This document shows positions 8,308 to 17,029 of a stretch of DNA of 32,085 nucleotides, piece after piece; within the stretch, counting starts at the first letter, position 1, and each line of letters begins with the position of its first letter. A model generated the notes under the pieces. That model saw only the letters and a list, made by a program, of their open reading frames with translations, had not been told where the DNA came from and made no database searches. Source of the stretch: Comamonadaceae bacterium (lineage in GTDB: Bacteria > Pseudomonadota > Gammaproteobacteria > Burkholderiales > Burkholderiaceae_C); contig CANGPV010000014.1 of NCBI GenBank assembly GCA_947455935.1, positions 1 to 32,085 of the forward strand. The letters are read 5' to 3'. The position numbers and the translations under genes were made by a program.

Positions 8308-8790
8308 ATGAAACTTTTACATCCCATGTTCCTTTCACTGGTGGCTGTTGCCATCTTGGGTTCAAGTGCCCAGGCACAAACCACCGACAAACCCTTTCCC
8401 GTCGTCAAGCCTGACGACATTGCCTGGAAAGACGCAGGCAAAGGCGTGAAGTTTGCCGTCATTTCAGGTGATCCGTCCAAGCCCGGACCCTATGTGATTC
8501 GGGTCTATTTTCCACCCGGCATCATGAGTGCGCCGCACTACCACCGCGAAGACCGTTATGTCACCGTCATGCAAGGCACGTGGAAGGCAGGCACAGATGA
8601 TTCGTGGGACCCGCAAGCTACCCAGCCTTTGAAAGCAGGCAGTTATATGCAGCATCCCGCTGGCGCCATCCATTACGACGGTGCAGGTACTGAGGGCGCT
8701 ACTGTTCAAATCATGGGCATAGGCCCGAGCAGCACCACTTTCTTGTTTCCCCAAGTGGGTGACTTTGGCGAACCACGCAAGCTCAATTGA
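8308..8790 (+). CDS. Secreted cupin-domain protein
   Basis: 160 residues. Residues 1-23 form a signal peptide ending AQA, so the mature protein is probably periplasmic. The single cupin barrel shows a metal-binding first motif with His77, His79 and Glu81 (PHYHRED) and a second-motif His at about 122 (AGAIHYDG). PFPVVKPDDIAWKDAG at the mature N-terminus resembles small periplasmic cupins of beta-proteobacteria whose substrate is unknown. The start is supported by GAGGAG just upstream. The next gene overlaps its stop, so the two form a small secreted-protein unit behind the polysaccharide genes. Enzyme or binding activity cannot be told from sequence. Confidence 0.88.
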   Translation: MKLLHPMFLSLVAVAILGSSAQAQTTDKPFPVVKPDDIAWKDAGKGVKFAVISGDPSKPGPYVIRVYFPPGIMSAPHYHREDRYVTVMQGTWKAGTDDSWDPQATQPLKAGSYMQHPAGAIHYDGAGTEGATVQIMGIGPSSTTFLFPQVGDFGEPRKLN

Positions 8791-9173
8791 ACAAGTCGCT
8801 TGTATGCGCCGCGTTGGCGTTCATTGGTGTACCCGCGACGCAAGCGGCTTGGGTCAGTGTGGCCACCACACCTGAAGCGCAGGTGTCTTACGACGACACG
8901 CTCAGCAAAGAGGGGGGTCGGGTAACGGTCTGGCGATTGACCAACTTTGCCAAGCCCTTGACCAATTTAGAGGGCAAAGAAATATTGTCTGAAAAATCAC
9001 GCACCACAGTGGACTGCGTCACTGGCAAGTTGGCCAATTCACAGGTCATGCGCTTTGCCGGCAAAGATGCCAGTGGTGACATATTGAATAACTACGAAAC
9101 CCCGTTGCGCTTCACGACAGTGGGCGCAGGCAGTGTGGACGCGCAGTTGGTGACTAAGCTCTGCATGCCCTGA
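8787..9173 (+). CDS. Small secreted protein resembling surface-adhesin E (Adhesin_E family)
   Basis: 128 residues from a TTG start that overlaps the cupin stop (TTGA), implying translation coupled to the upstream gene. Residues 1-20 are a signal peptide ending TQA. The mature part has the pattern of adhesin-E-like proteins: WVSVATTPEAQVSYDD, VTVWRL and two Cys (TVDC and the C-terminal KLCMP) that could form a disulfide. Many beta-proteobacterial proteins of this shape are annotated only as surface-adhesin-E-like and have no proven adhesive role. The call rests on the overall pattern, not on an active-site motif. It ends five bases before the convergent dctM gene. Confidence 0.75.
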   Translation: MNKSLVCAALAFIGVPATQAAWVSVATTPEAQVSYDDTLSKEGGRVTVWRLTNFAKPLTNLEGKEILSEKSRTTVDCVTGKLANSQVMRFAGKDASGDILNNYETPLRFTTVGAGSVDAQLVTKLCMP

Positions 9174-9178
9174 CAGCT

Positions 9179-10495
9179 TCACCTCATTTGCCCTGGCAAC
9201 CACAGGGCGATGATGGGGAAGGCAATCAGGATGATCAGCCGCAATATATCGGTAATCACAAAGGGAATCACGCCCTTGAAGATGGTCATGAAGCTCACGT
9301 CGTTCACCACGCTTTTAATGACAAACACATTCATCCCTACCGGCGGATGAATCAACCCCAGCTCCACGGTCATCACGATGATGATGCCAAACCAAATTGG
9401 GTCAAAGCCCAGTTGCACGATCACGGGGAAGATGATGGGCACGGTCAAAATAATCATGGCCATGGCATCCATCAAACAACCCAATATCAAATACATCACC
9501 ATGATCAGGGCCAATACCCCGTAGCGGCCTAAGCCCAGCTCGGTGAGAAAGCCCGTGAGTTTCTGGGGCACTTGGGTGATGGTGAGAAAGTAGCCAAAGA
9601 TCAAGGCGCCTATCAGCACGGTGAACACCGCAGCTGCGGTACGCGTGGCAGACAGCAGGGCCTGCAAGATAGCTGCACGGTCGAGTTTGCCACGCAACAC
9701 GCCCAGTAAAAACGCCCCGGTCGCACCTACGCCACCGGCTTCGGTAGGCGTGAAAAAGCCCCCATACAAACCGCCGATCACAAATACAAATAACACCAAA
9801 GGTGCCCACACATCTTTCAAGCCTGCAAATCGTTCAGACCAGGTGGTGTGTTCGCCGCGTGGCAGCCAGTCGGGTCGGACTTTGACGATGATGAAGATGG
9901 TCAGCACATACATCAGCATGGCCAGCAAACCTGGCACGATACCGGCCATGAACAGTTTGCCAATGTCTTGCTGCGTGAGGATGGCATACACCGCCAGTAC
10001 GGTGGAGGGCGGCAACATGGCGCCTAAGGTGCCACCTGCGGCAATCACGCCGGTAGAGAACGACTGCGGGTAACCAAAGCGGCGCATTTCGGGGTAAGCC
10101 ACCGAGGAGAACGTGGCAGCCGTTGCCACCGAAGAACCACAGATCGCTGCAAAACCTCCACACGCCAACACAGTCGCTACCCCTAAGCCGCCGCGCAAAT
10201 GGCCTATGAAGGCGTTGGCCGCACGAAAGAGTTCACGACTCACGCCGGAGACCGACACAAACGCACCCATCAGCATAAACATAGGTATGACGCCAAAGGT
10301 GTAGTCGGTGACGGTGCGCATCGAGGTTTGACCAATTAATTTCAAAGCAGGGCCGCTGCCAGCGATATAGCTGTAACCGCACACACCCACCAAGCCCATG
10401 GCCATGCCCACGGGAACGCGCAATAACATCAAACTAAAGAGCGCAACAAAACCTATCAAGGCGACGGCATCAGGGCTTAGGTTGCTCAGGTCCAT
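9179..10495 (-). CDS. dctM: TRAP transporter large permease, DctM subunit
   Basis: 438 residues, the usual length, with about twelve hydrophobic helices. The N-terminus has PVGMAMGLVG and FGVIPMFMLMGAFVSVSG, and the middle holds GTLGAMLPPSTVLAVYA, all typical of the DctM family. This sodium-coupled inner-membrane subunit forms the translocation path of a tripartite periplasmic uptake system for organic acids. It starts one base after dctQ ends and follows dctP, so all three TRAP components are present. It is the last gene of the set that begins with iorA. The substrate is unknown but may be related to the 2-oxo acids handled by IorAB. Confidence 0.95.
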   Translation of the reverse strand: MDLSNLSPDAVALIGFVALFSLMLLRVPVGMAMGLVGVCGYSYIAGSGPALKLIGQTSMRTVTDYTFGVIPMFMLMGAFVSVSGVSRELFRAANAFIGHLRGGLGVATVLACGGFAAICGSSVATAATFSSVAYPEMRRFGYPQSFSTGVIAAGGTLGAMLPPSTVLAVYAILTQQDIGKLFMAGIVPGLLAMLMYVLTIFIIVKVRPDWLPRGEHTTWSERFAGLKDVWAPLVLFVFVIGGLYGGFFTPTEAGGVGATGAFLLGVLRGKLDRAAILQALLSATRTAAAVFTVLIGALIFGYFLTITQVPQKLTGFLTELGLGRYGVLALIMVMYLILGCLMDAMAMIILTVPIIFPVIVQLGFDPIWFGIIIVMTVELGLIHPPVGMNVFVIKSVVNDVSFMTIFKGVIPFVITDILRLIILIAFPIIALWLPGQMR

Positions 10496-10496
10496 G

Positions 10497-11012
10497 TCAA
10501 TGACCGCCTTCGCTGTCCGCTGCCAGGGCCTGAGGGTCGGCCATCAGGCGCCATGTGCGAATAGCGATCAACAGCACCGCACACACATCGCCCATCCACG
10601 CTACAGCGAAAAACGGCCATGTGGGTAAATTCAGATCATAGGTTTGCACATGGTCGCGGTAGGTGTTGGCTACTTTGTCAAACAGCATGATGGTTTGCAC
10701 AGTCACTACCAACATCAGCACCAATGTGGCGAAGATGTCGATATAGCGTTTCCAGCGTGCGTTCGCATGGGTCCACAGCAAGTCCACCGTGATGTGGCCT
10801 CCACGGTAGCTGGTGGCGGCAATTCCCCAAAAAATCAGAATGCCTAACAACATGCGGCCAAAGTCGTAACTGTCAGGGATAGATGTATCAAAGAACTTGC
10901 GTAAAAAAACCGCAATGAAAATATTGGCCGCCACAATGCCGACAAACAAGGCGGCCAGCCATTCGATGGTGTCAATGATGCGATCGAAACCGCTTTTGCC
11001 TTGAGATGACAT
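10497..11012 (-). CDS. dctQ: TRAP transporter small permease, DctQ subunit
   Basis: 171 residues with four hydrophobic helices, as expected. FGRMLLGILIFWGIAATSYRGGHITVDLL carries the conserved region seen in DctQ proteins, in which a short Gly-Gly-His-Ile segment precedes the third helix. DctQ partners DctM in the membrane and is needed for transport. The ATG at 11012 lies nine bases after the dctP stop and the gene ends one base before dctM, a typical P-Q-M order. Confidence 0.92.
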   Translation of the reverse strand: MSSQGKSGFDRIIDTIEWLAALFVGIVAANIFIAVFLRKFFDTSIPDSYDFGRMLLGILIFWGIAATSYRGGHITVDLLWTHANARWKRYIDIFATLVLMLVVTVQTIMLFDKVANTYRDHVQTYDLNLPTWPFFAVAWMGDVCAVLLIAIRTWRLMADPQALAADSEGGH

Positions 11013-11021
11013 GCAATGTGT

Positions 11022-12065
11022 CTACAGCGCTGACTTGTATTTGGTCAAGCTTTGTTGCAAGGCTTTCATCACCGCTGCAGGGTCGTCACCACGCTTTTTC
11101 ACCTCATCGGCCCATTGCTGCTTAACGGGTGCGACAGCGGTTTTCCATGCGGCCAGCTGATCGGGTGTGAGAGGGTAGATCTCGCGGTTGGCTTTGTCAG
11201 CCAGCAGTTTGGTGTGGCCTGCAATTTCAAAATCGGCCCAGGCTGTGCCCACTTTTTCGGCCCACTCGCTGGTGCAGTGGCTATCAACAGCTTGTTTTTG
11301 TGCGGGTGACAAGCCGTTGTATTTGTCTAAGTTCATCACCCACACAAAGGGGGTGACATACAAAGGCACGTCCATGTGGTACTTCACCACCTTGTCAATG
11401 CCAAACAGTGTGAGTGAGCCCCATGGGAAGGTCAGGGCATCGGCCACGCCACGCTCGATGGCATCCCGCGCTTCGGGTGCAGAGGCTTGCACATTGGTGC
11501 CACCCAACAAGGTGACCATTTGGCCCACGGTAGAAGTGGCAGGACGCACCTTCAAGCCCTTCATATCAGCGGGCAGCACAACTTTTTTACGTGAATGCAA
11601 AGCGCCTGGGTCGTGCGCAAACGCAAAACAGTACTTCACCTCTTTCATTTCTTTGGCAGCATAAGCGCGGTACCACGCATCAATGGCGGCAGAGCCAGCT
11701 TTGGCATTGCTGATTTCAAACGGCAATGAAGCAGCAGCAAAAATAGGGAAACGTCCTGGTTGGTAGCCGGGGTTCACAAAGGCGAAATCGGTCAATCCGT
11801 CACGGGCCATGTCGTAATGGTCAAAGGCTTTGCCAAGTTGCTCCGAGGGAAACAAGGTGGGGTTGATACTGCCACCTGACGCTTTTTTCAGACTGTCGGC
11901 CCACGCTTGTACCGCAGGGTTTAAGGCGTGTTGTGCAGGCACCCAAGTGGAAATACGCACCTGTTGAACCTTGTCTTGCGCCATCACCATGTTGCACAGA
12001 CTGCTCAAAGCCAAGGCGCATAAGACGGCAACAGAGATTGGAGAAAAAGAGGAGGGCTTGTTCAT
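11022..12065 (-). CDS. dctP: TRAP transporter substrate-binding protein, DctP family
   Basis: 347 residues. Residues 1-29 are a signal peptide ending VMA, and the mature protein starts QDKVQQVRISTW, so it is periplasmic. The segment GLKVRPATSTVGQMVTLLGG contains the conserved Arg that normally binds the substrate carboxylate, followed by the usual Ser/Ala-pro-rich turn and APEARDAIERGVADAL. It captures an organic acid and delivers it to DctQM. It lies 62 bases after iorB on the same strand, and that gap shows no clear terminator hairpin, so read-through from iorAB is plausible. The ligand cannot be assigned; an aryl-pyruvate or other 2-oxo acid is suggested only by the neighbouring oxidoreductase. 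Confidence 0.94.
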   Translation of the reverse strand: MNKPSSFSPISVAVLCALALSSLCNMVMAQDKVQQVRISTWVPAQHALNPAVQAWADSLKKASGGSINPTLFPSEQLGKAFDHYDMARDGLTDFAFVNPGYQPGRFPIFAAASLPFEISNAKAGSAAIDAWYRAYAAKEMKEVKYCFAFAHDPGALHSRKKVVLPADMKGLKVRPATSTVGQMVTLLGGTNVQASAPEARDAIERGVADALTFPWGSLTLFGIDKVVKYHMDVPLYVTPFVWVMNLDKYNGLSPAQKQAVDSHCTSEWAEKVGTAWADFEIAGHTKLLADKANREIYPLTPDQLAAWKTAVAPVKQQWADEVKKRGDDPAAVMKALQQSLTKYKSAL

Positions 12066-12127
12066 AAGAGGCCTGCAGTGGAAAACATGAAAACCAAGAG
12101 GATAACTGAGGCCAGCGGCTTTCCCCC

Positions 12128-13720
12128 CTAGGGCCTGCCCTTGGTAGACAGGCTGGCATTGCGCACAAAACGCAGCGGCTGCTCGGTCACGGGTCGGGCA
12201 GCAACGCCCAAACCGCGTAACTGCTGGTCCAGTGCAGTGCCAGCTTCGTCTTGCAAGGCGGCTTCACGTGCTTGAGCCACGGCGTGGGTGCGCCAAGCTG
12301 CGTCGGGATGCACAGGCGAGGCCGCCAAGTGGGTCAGGATGTGCTGCAAATTGCTGCGGCCGCGCTCGTTGGTACTGCCATAGCCTTTGATGAGACGACC
12401 ACACAGCGCAACTTGCAGTCCGAAGGCAGCGTCTTGCTTCAAGCTTGTGCAAATGGCTTGTAACCACTGTGTGATGTCTGTTTGCTCGGCGTGAAAACGG
12501 CTGCCAAAGGGACGCAGCCATTTCAAACCCGCCAAGGTGCGCAGCGCCAACATGCCCACCACCGAGTGGGTGCCAATTTTCAATGGCAAGGCCCACGGGG
12601 TTTGACCGCTTAATACGCGGCGCTTGTCCCAGCGTTGCAGCGGTGTGGCCAGCCATGCGGGAAGCAATGCCGCGAACTCAGGCACGCCAGGTTTGAAATG
12701 GTCATACAGGTGCAAGAGGTCGTCATCTTGCAACTTCACTTCACGGGCCACACGTTGCCAACGGCTGGCACGGCTTTTCAAATCAGCCACACGAACAATA
12801 TCGTCAAACGCCATCCACAAAGCCAACCAGCGAGCGGTTTCTCGGCTGGCAGGGAAAGTCTGCGTGTGTTGGGTGTCAGCAAGTGCCTCAGCCTTCACCA
12901 CGGTTTGAAGACGCTCTACATACAAGTCCGCATAGGCGCGGCTTTGGTAGTCGCACAAGCGGCTGTAGCCCAAGGTGGCGAGTTCACACACATCGGCGGG
13001 CAAGGCTTGCAAAGCGGGGGAAACGCTGCTTGCGACAGGCGATGAAGCTTGAACATCGGGATGGTCGTCATCCAACATCGCTTGCACGGTTTGGGCATTT
13101 TGCACACGCAAAAAACCAGCGGCAAAACCTTTCAAACTTGCTGCACTGTGCGCACCGCCGTCTTTCAGCGTAGCTTCATAGTGTTCACGGGCAAACGGCA
13201 ACAGACCGCTGCCGGCAATCACACCCAGCATGACCGCGCTGACCATGGTCCCGTTGGCTTGTGCCATGGCACCAAAGTCCCACACATGCGCTTCTTTCGA
13301 GAACTGCTGAACCACTTGCGCCAGCTGTGCGCTGTCTAAACGTCCGTCCCCCATGTTCATACGCTCCAAGGTAGTGAGAGCCCGCGCTGATGAACTGAAC
13401 ACCTGTGTGCGTTCAGGCGACACCATTCCAAGCGCAATTTGCCTTGTGGTTTCCAGCAACTCGGAAGACACCAAGGCGTCCAGTGCGCCAGGCACCGGGT
13501 TCAAGCTGAACACCGGTGTTTTGCCCTGCAACTGTGACAGTGGCGTGGGCAATACTTCGATGTAATAGGTGGTCGCCCCCGTGCGTTGCGCCACCCCAGG
13601 GATGGAGGTGCTTTGCGCGGGGTAGCCGCTCAGGCGTGCGGTGTGCATCAACCATTCGCTGAGCAAGCCACCGCCTTCGCCACCCAAGGCGCAAATCAAC
13701 AGGCTGATGGGCTGGCTCAT
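12128..13720 (-). CDS. iorB: Indolepyruvate:ferredoxin oxidoreductase beta subunit (long bacterial type)
   Basis: 530 residues from the ATG at 13720. This start is preferred over an upstream one in the same frame (13765) because it begins MSQPISLLICALGGEGGG and overlaps the iorA stop as ATGA. The N-terminal 200 residues are the gamma-type domain of 2-oxoacid oxidoreductases (GGEGGGLLSEWL, then QRTGATTYYIEV). The remaining 300 or so residues form the extra C-terminal domain found in bacterial long IorB proteins. With IorA it oxidatively decarboxylates indolepyruvate or other aryl-pyruvates to the acyl-CoA, passing electrons to an iron-sulfur carrier. The very tight coupling to iorA and the TRAP genes behind it support a shared catabolic job. 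Confidence 0.88.
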   Translation of the reverse strand: MSQPISLLICALGGEGGGLLSEWLMHTARLSGYPAQSTSIPGVAQRTGATTYYIEVLPTPLSQLQGKTPVFSLNPVPGALDALVSSELLETTRQIALGMVSPERTQVFSSSARALTTLERMNMGDGRLDSAQLAQVVQQFSKEAHVWDFGAMAQANGTMVSAVMLGVIAGSGLLPFAREHYEATLKDGGAHSAASLKGFAAGFLRVQNAQTVQAMLDDDHPDVQASSPVASSVSPALQALPADVCELATLGYSRLCDYQSRAYADLYVERLQTVVKAEALADTQHTQTFPASRETARWLALWMAFDDIVRVADLKSRASRWQRVAREVKLQDDDLLHLYDHFKPGVPEFAALLPAWLATPLQRWDKRRVLSGQTPWALPLKIGTHSVVGMLALRTLAGLKWLRPFGSRFHAEQTDITQWLQAICTSLKQDAAFGLQVALCGRLIKGYGSTNERGRSNLQHILTHLAASPVHPDAAWRTHAVAQAREAALQDEAGTALDQQLRGLGVAARPVTEQPLRFVRNASLSTKGRP

Positions 13721-15873
13721 GCGGTTTGCAAGGCGCGAACCAAGCTGCCTCGAACACTTGCCCACAAGCGCTCCAGCGGCTTGGGGTTTTGGATGATTTC
13801 AGCGCGGTAGAAACTGGGACATAAGGTGGCGGCATGGGCGTTTTCGCCGCACAAGCCACAGCCTACGCAACCATCGATCACAGTGGCCACGGGATCGACC
13901 TTCAAGGGGTCGGGGTTGTCTTTCAAAGTGAGCGTGGGGCAACCGGATAAACGGATGCACGCATGGTCGCCGTTGCACACGTCTTCATCAACACCGTACT
14001 TCACCCGCACCACCCGCTTGCCGCCTTTGAGCAACTTACCTATCCAAGGCTTGATGCGGCGTTGCCGCTCTAACTGGCATTCGCCCTCGGCGATGATGAC
14101 CTTCAAGCCATTGAAGTCAGAGGTGAAAGCTTCTTTCAACAAGGCTTGCACCTTGGCCACCTCATAGGTGTGCACGGTTTTCATCCATTGCACACCCAAG
14201 CCTTGCAAGGTGGACTCGATGGTCATGTTGGTGTGCGACAAACTGGTTTGCTTGTCGCTGGCTGCTTGCTTCTCGGCCTCTAGGGGCGTGGAGATGATGT
14301 CTTGCGTGCCGGTCGCCGAGGTGTAGCCATTTTTGAAAATCAGCAGCACCGCATCGTCGCCATTGAAGAGCGCACTTTGCACGCCGGTGAGCAAGCCGTT
14401 ATGCCAAAAACCGCCGTCGCCCATGATGGCCAAGGTGCGGCGTTGCATCATGGGGGACACACCGGCACGTGAGGCCAAGCTCATGCCATAGCCCAAGATC
14501 GAGTGGCCGGTGGAAAAAGGCTCGAAGGTGCCCAAAGCGTGACAACCAATATCGGCAGCCACATGCACATCGCCTATTTCTTGTTGCACCAATTTCAATG
14601 CAGAAAACACCGGACGCTCGGGGCAACCAATGCAAAACCCGGGAGGGCGTGCGGGCAGGGGTGCACCCAAGGCCTTGGCCACATCGGCGCGGCGTTGTTG
14701 CAGGGCTGCAAGCCAACTCGCTGCTTGGGCATGGGCAAGCGGCGCCAAATAGGTTTTCGCAAAGCTTGCCAAGCCCGTGGTGATGGCTTCGACGTTGTAT
14801 TCACCGGCCCCTGGCAACACATCTTTGCCGTGCAAAGGGGTGTTGATACCCGCACGGCGCAGTTGGGTAGCGATATCTTGTTCGATGTACTCGGGCGTGC
14901 CTTCTTCCACCACCAACACCCCCCGCTTGCCTTGGCAAAACTCAATCACTTGGGTAGGCACCAAGGGGTAGGTGACGTTCAACACCAAAATAGGAATATC
15001 GCTGTCGCCAAAGGCATTGGCCAAACCGAGTTGCTGCAAGCTGCGCATGAGGGCGTTGTACAAACCCCCTTGCACGATCAGGCCTATATCGGGGTGGGCC
15101 TTACCAGCCATGTGTTCATTCAAGCCATGGCGAACAATGTAGTCCCGTGCTGCTGGAATGCGCTCTTCCAACTTGCGCTTTTCATGGCGAAAGGTAACAG
15201 GCGGATGGGCCAAGCGCATGTAATCAAACTTGGCGGGTTCGGCCATCAGGTGCTGGGTAGACACCGCAGGTGCTCGGTTGGCTTTGGTCACGAAACTGCC
15301 GCGCACATGGCAAGCGCGTATGCGTAACTCCAAGATGGCTGGCATATTGGAGGCTTCTGACAAAGCAAAACCATGTTCGACCATGTCGACCATCTTGCTT
15401 AAATCAGGTCGCGGGTCCAACAAACACAGCGTGCTTTTCAGTGCATAGGCATGGGTGCGTTCTTGGATGACGGAGGCACCTTCGCCGTAGTCTTCGCCGA
15501 CCACAATGAGAGCGCCACCCACCACGCCAGGCGAGGCAAGGTTGGAGAGCGCATCCGAGGCCACGTTGGTGCCCACAATCGATTTCCAAGTGACAGCACC
15601 ACGTAGAGGGTAGTGGATGCTGGCGCCCAACATGGCCGCAGCGGAAGCTTCGTTGGCGCACGCTTCCACATGCACACCGAGTTCTTGCATCAGCGGTTTG
15701 GCTTGCACCATCACGTCCAGCAAATGCGAGACGGGGGCGCCTTGGTAGCCGCCGACATAGGCCACGCCCGACTGCAGCAAGGCCTTGGTCACTGCCAATA
15801 TGCCTTCACCGTGAAAAGTGTCGCCCTCGCCTAAGCGCAGGGATTTGATTTCCTCAACAAACGAAACTTCCAA
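13717..15873 (-). CDS. iorA: Indolepyruvate:ferredoxin oxidoreductase alpha subunit
   Basis: 718 residues. The N-terminal pyrimidine domain has YVGGYQGAPVSHLLDV, and the C-terminal half holds a CIGCPERP motif and the thiamine-diphosphate site MGDGGFWHNG with the following NGYTSATG. A ferredoxin-like tail carries Cys at about 633, 639 and 645 and a second group at 669, 672, 675 and 685 (CVGCGLCGENAHAATLC), enough for two iron-sulfur clusters. The start is TTG at 15873. An in-frame TGA precedes it directly, and GGAG lies six bases upstream, so this start is well supported. IorA binds TPP and receives the 2-oxo acid. The gene is divergent from selD across a 91-base gap that must hold both promoters. 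Confidence 0.93.
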   Translation of the reverse strand: MEVSFVEEIKSLRLGEGDTFHGEGILAVTKALLQSGVAYVGGYQGAPVSHLLDVMVQAKPLMQELGVHVEACANEASAAAMLGASIHYPLRGAVTWKSIVGTNVASDALSNLASPGVVGGALIVVGEDYGEGASVIQERTHAYALKSTLCLLDPRPDLSKMVDMVEHGFALSEASNMPAILELRIRACHVRGSFVTKANRAPAVSTQHLMAEPAKFDYMRLAHPPVTFRHEKRKLEERIPAARDYIVRHGLNEHMAGKAHPDIGLIVQGGLYNALMRSLQQLGLANAFGDSDIPILVLNVTYPLVPTQVIEFCQGKRGVLVVEEGTPEYIEQDIATQLRRAGINTPLHGKDVLPGAGEYNVEAITTGLASFAKTYLAPLAHAQAASWLAALQQRRADVAKALGAPLPARPPGFCIGCPERPVFSALKLVQQEIGDVHVAADIGCHALGTFEPFSTGHSILGYGMSLASRAGVSPMMQRRTLAIMGDGGFWHNGLLTGVQSALFNGDDAVLLIFKNGYTSATGTQDIISTPLEAEKQAASDKQTSLSHTNMTIESTLQGLGVQWMKTVHTYEVAKVQALLKEAFTSDFNGLKVIIAEGECQLERQRRIKPWIGKLLKGGKRVVRVKYGVDEDVCNGDHACIRLSGCPTLTLKDNPDPLKVDPVATVIDGCVGCGLCGENAHAATLCPSFYRAEIIQNPKPLERLWASVRGSLVRALQTA

Positions 15874-15964
15874 TCAAGGCTCCAGCGGTTGGCACAGCAA
15901 AGGGGGTAAACGTCTTTCAGGTGGCCGATCATAGTGAAGTGGCGTCGCATGGTAGATTTGCCCG

Positions 15965-17029
15965 ATGACTTCTTCTGCAAACACTTCACCCCGGTTGACT
16001 TCTTTGGCGCATGGGGGCGGCTGCGGTTGCAAGATCGCGCCTGGGGTCTTGCGCGATATTTTGGGCAGCATGAAAGGCTTGCCCTTGCCAGCGCAACTGC
16101 TGGTGGGAATTGATACGGCCGATGACGCCGCGGTGTACCAACTCAACGACAACCAAGCGCTGATAGCCACCACCGACTTCTTTATGCCCATCGTCGACGA
16201 CCCGTTTGACTTTGGCCGCATCGCAGCCACCAATGCCATCAGCGATGTGTACGCCATGGGCGGCACACCGATTTTTGCTTTGGCCTTGGTGGGCATGCCC
16301 ATCCAAGTGCTGAGCACCGAAGTGATTGGACAGATATTGCAAGGCGGCCAAAGCGTGTGTCAGATCGCAGGCATTCCGGTGGCGGGTGGGCACAGCATTG
16401 ACTCCGTCGAGCCGATTTATGGCTTGGTGGTCTTGGGCTTGGCACACCCCAGTCGCATCAAGCGCAATGCCTCAGCCCAAGCAGGCGATGTCTTGGTTTT
16501 GGGCAAGCCCTTGGGCGTGGGCATTTTGTCGGCGGCGTTGAAGAAAGAGGCTTTGTCGCCTGAGGGCTATGCGCAAATGATTGCCACCACCACCCGTTTG
16601 AACACGCCGGGTCCTGATTTGGCGGCACTCGCTGGCGTTCATGCCTTGACCGATGTCACGGGTTTTGGGCTAGCGGGTCATGCGCTGGAGATGGCCCGTG
16701 GTGCAGATTTGGATGCCCAGATACATTGGTCCGCGGTGCCGCTGCTGGAGGGTGTGCAAGCCTTGGCGCAACAAGGTTTCATCACGGGGGCCTCTGGGCG
16801 CAATTGGGCGGGTTATGGCGCGGAAGTGGTGTTGCCAGAGGGTTTTTCACCCCTGGACCAAGCCTTGCTGAGCGACCCGCAAACCAGCGGCGGTTTGTTG
16901 GTGAGTTGTGCGCCCGATGCACTTGAAGCGGTGATGGCGGTGTTCAAGCAGCATGGGTTTGAGGATGCCGCGGTGGTGGGCGGTTTGACGCAGAAAAAGG
17001 GCGATAAGCCCCTGTTACGGGTGGATTAG
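15965..17029 (+). CDS. selD: Selenide, water dikinase (selenophosphate synthase)
   Basis: 354 residues, usual length. The catalytic loop HGGGCGCK places Cys20, Cys22 and Lys23 where the family has its essential Cys and Lys. Cys is encoded normally (TGC), so this is not the selenocysteine form. IDTADDAAVYQLND and the later GHALEMARG and DPQTSGGLLVS segments are family hallmarks of ATP and metal binding. SelD makes selenophosphate from selenide and ATP, feeding selenocysteyl-tRNA (SelA/SelB) or selenouridine-tRNA (SelU). None of these partners is in the window. The gene ends in a 4-base tail-to-tail overlap with the next gene. Confidence 0.96.
   Translation: MTSSANTSPRLTSLAHGGGCGCKIAPGVLRDILGSMKGLPLPAQLLVGIDTADDAAVYQLNDNQALIATTDFFMPIVDDPFDFGRIAATNAISDVYAMGGTPIFALALVGMPIQVLSTEVIGQILQGGQSVCQIAGIPVAGGHSIDSVEPIYGLVVLGLAHPSRIKRNASAQAGDVLVLGKPLGVGILSAALKKEALSPEGYAQMIATTTRLNTPGPDLAALAGVHALTDVTGFGLAGHALEMARGADLDAQIHWSAVPLLEGVQALAQQGFITGASGRNWAGYGAEVVLPEGFSPLDQALLSDPQTSGGLLVSCAPDALEAVMAVFKQHGFEDAAVVGGLTQKKGDKPLLRVD

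Noticed and set aside
9190-9208. Hairpin GCCCTG/CAGGGC between the convergent adhesin-E-like and dctM genes
   Set aside because: It lies inside the dctM coding end and has no T-run on either side, so it does not look like an intrinsic terminator.
13721-13765. Earlier start for iorB adding 15 residues
   Set aside because: The added residues lie inside iorA and precede the usual family N-terminus. The ATG at 13720 gives the expected start and a normal ATGA coupling.
14503-15327. 274-codon frame on the plus strand opposite iorA
   Set aside because: It is a shadow of iorA, without start signals or family motifs.
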